Assembly: GCA_013141115.1 (NCBI GenBank)
Contig: JABFRP010000002.1
Span: 533,649-597,648, forward strand
DNA from: Ferruginibacter sp.
Lineage (GTDB): Bacteria > Bacteroidota > Bacteroidia > Chitinophagales > Chitinophagaceae
DNA: 64,000 nt
Direction: 5' to 3'
Every line of letters starts with the position of its first letter. Position 1 is the stretch's first letter. A model generated the notes under the pieces. It had not been told where the DNA came from. It saw nothing but the letters and a program-made list of their open reading frames with translations, and made no database searches. Below, one piece after another: positions 60,430 to 64,000 of the stretch. The position numbers and the translations under genes are program-made.

Positions 60430-60681
60430 TTATATTTCTTTAGCGCCTTCTACCAAAACGGTTACTTTATTATTCAATACTTCTACAAAGCCGCTTTGAA
60501 TAGTATAGGATGATGTAGCACTCTTATCTTTTAAAATTTTAAGATTGCCACCTTTTAAAGCACTTACCATTGGCGCATGTTTATCCAACAGCTCAAAAGA
60601 TCCGCTGATGCCTGGCAATTGTACACCGTACACATCGCCGCTAAAAATTTTGCTTTCTGGTGTTAATATTTCTAAGTTCAT
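60430..60681 (-). CDS. atpC: ATP synthase epsilon subunit (short form)
   Basis: An 83-residue F1 subunit containing only the N-terminal beta-sandwich (MNLEILTPESKIFSGDVYGV, GSFELLDKHAPMVSAL). The C-terminal two-helix inhibitory domain of the ~135-residue enterobacterial form is absent, as in other Bacteroidota. It is paired with atpD through palindrome I. Confidence 0.95.
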   Translation of the reverse strand: MNLEILTPESKIFSGDVYGVQLPGISGSFELLDKHAPMVSALKGGNLKILKDKSATSSYTIQSGFVEVLNNKVTVLVEGAKEI

Positions 60682-60688
60682 TTTGAGT

Positions 60689-60801
60689 AATTTGCTAATT
60701 AGCTGATGAGCTAATTAGCTAATTTTAAAATACTATAACTATCGCATACAATGTAACAAATTGTCATTAGCCAATCAGCACATTATCGAATTAGCCAATT
60801 A
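60689..60801. repeat. Periodic palindrome I (8-base arms) between atpD and atpC
   Basis: The left arm AATTTGCT AATTAGCT GATGAGCT AATTAGCT and right arm CATTAGCC AATCAGCA CATTATCG AATTAGCC have an 8-base period and pair with each other. It shares words with palindrome F in the dcw cluster. The right arm touches the atpD stop codon. Confidence 0.75.
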
Positions 60802-63642
<2,841 letters not shown>

Positions 63643-63660
63643 AAGATCGATGGCTTTAAT

Positions 63661-64000
63661 TTACTGTACAGCTTTAAATACCAGCGCCGCAATAACTGCC
63701 CCGATAACCGGCCCAACAATGGGTACCCAGCTATAACCCCAATCGCTATCCCGTTTATTTTTTATAGGTAAAATAAAATGCACGATACGTGGCCCGAGGT
63801 CACGGGCAGGATTAATGGCATAACCCGTAGGGCCACCCAAACTTAAGCCAATGCCCAATACCAGCAAGGCTACGGGCAATGCATCCAGTGCGCCTAATTT
63901 TATATCGGCACCAGTAATAAAAAGCACACCCAATATTAATGTAAATGTGCCAATGGCCTCGGTAGCTACATTGAACAAAGGGTTTTTAATTGCCGGCCCG
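63661..64000 (-). CDS. MIP-family aquaglyceroporin, C-terminal part (5' end outside window)
   Basis: The frame is open to the right edge, and about 112 residues are visible. The second NPA pore motif is followed by Arg-Asp (GYAINPARDLGPR), the GlpF-type signature for a glycerol-conducting channel, not a strict water channel. The visible start PAIKNPLFNVATEAIGTF belongs to the extracellular loop before helix 5. No true start is inside the window; the TTG at 63978 is not a start. Neighbouring glp genes would lie beyond the edge. Confidence 0.9.
   Translation of the reverse strand, partial: GPAIKNPLFNVATEAIGTFTLILGVLFITGADIKLGALDALPVALLVLGIGLSLGGPTGYAINPARDLGPRIVHFILPIKNKRDSDWGYSWVPIVGPVIGAVIAALVFKAVQ

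Noticed and set aside
63661-63978. Complete 105-residue aquaporin starting at 63978
   Set aside because: The supposed start is a TTG inside the conserved loop; the frame stays open to the window edge, so the gene is truncated by the window.

Overview
The window is chromosomal DNA from a low-GC member of the Bacteroidota, most likely the Chitinophagaceae (inference). The evidence is two SusC/BtuB-type TonB receptors with a HmuY lipoprotein, a WecA/TagO-like transferase, a FtsL-FtsI(PASTA)-MurE-MraY-MurD-FtsW-MurG-MurC-FtsQ-FtsA-FtsZ cluster, a separate atpDC pair, a very short epsilon subunit, and -7 promoter boxes of the TAnnTTTG type. No rRNA, tRNA, CRISPR array, transposase or phage gene was seen.

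Layout. 1-6.7 kb is an iron/heme uptake block: the end of an AraC regulator, a siderophore-type receptor, and a hemin-type receptor followed by a HmuY-like lipoprotein. 7.5-12.3 kb holds ileS, a DksA/TraR-like protein with a long Lys/Ala/Pro tail, and a VOC protein. 12.4-15.1 kb holds three exported proteins of unknown role. 15.5-18.2 kb is a lipoprotein/membrane protein/histidine kinase/response regulator operon. 18.3-29.1 kb is mixed housekeeping: a lipid-flippase-type ABC exporter, rbfA, a LolE-like permease, a serine hydrolase, a transketolase N-half, a WecA/TagO-like transferase, frr, a sterol-desaturase-like enzyme and a multi-PAS kinase. 29.4-46.5 kb is the complete division and cell-wall (dcw) cluster on the minus strand, from mraZ to ftsZ, with an MraZ-type operator in front.

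46.8-54.5 kb is the most unusual region. It is a minus-strand peptide locus ordered as: VKOR-thioredoxin fusion, two small precursor peptides, a TlpA-like thioredoxin, a GT-A-type putative glycosyltransferase, a C39-peptidase ABC exporter and a HlyD-type adaptor. The two precursors share a 26-residue C39-type leader. Their different cores keep all six cysteines in identical positions (C-x6-C-x9-CC-x2-C-x9-C). This is the C-C-CC-C-C framework of knottins such as the omega-conotoxins. I read the locus as making, oxidising, possibly glycosylating, trimming and exporting disulfide-knotted peptides. A frameshifted XRE-type regulator lies just upstream.

55.1-64 kb holds an orphan histidine kinase, a YqgE/AlgH protein, an acyltransferase, a small unknown protein, an M6 metalloprotease, atpC/atpD, an endonuclease/exonuclease/phosphatase-fold membrane protein and the start-truncated end of an aquaglyceroporin.

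A second genome-scale signal runs through the window. Many gaps between co-directional genes hold imperfect palindromes whose arms are degenerate tandem repeats with a 7- or 8-base period. At least nine are present, four of them inside the dcw cluster and one between atpC and atpD. Their arms often run into start or stop codons, and one heptad tract lies in frame inside ileS.
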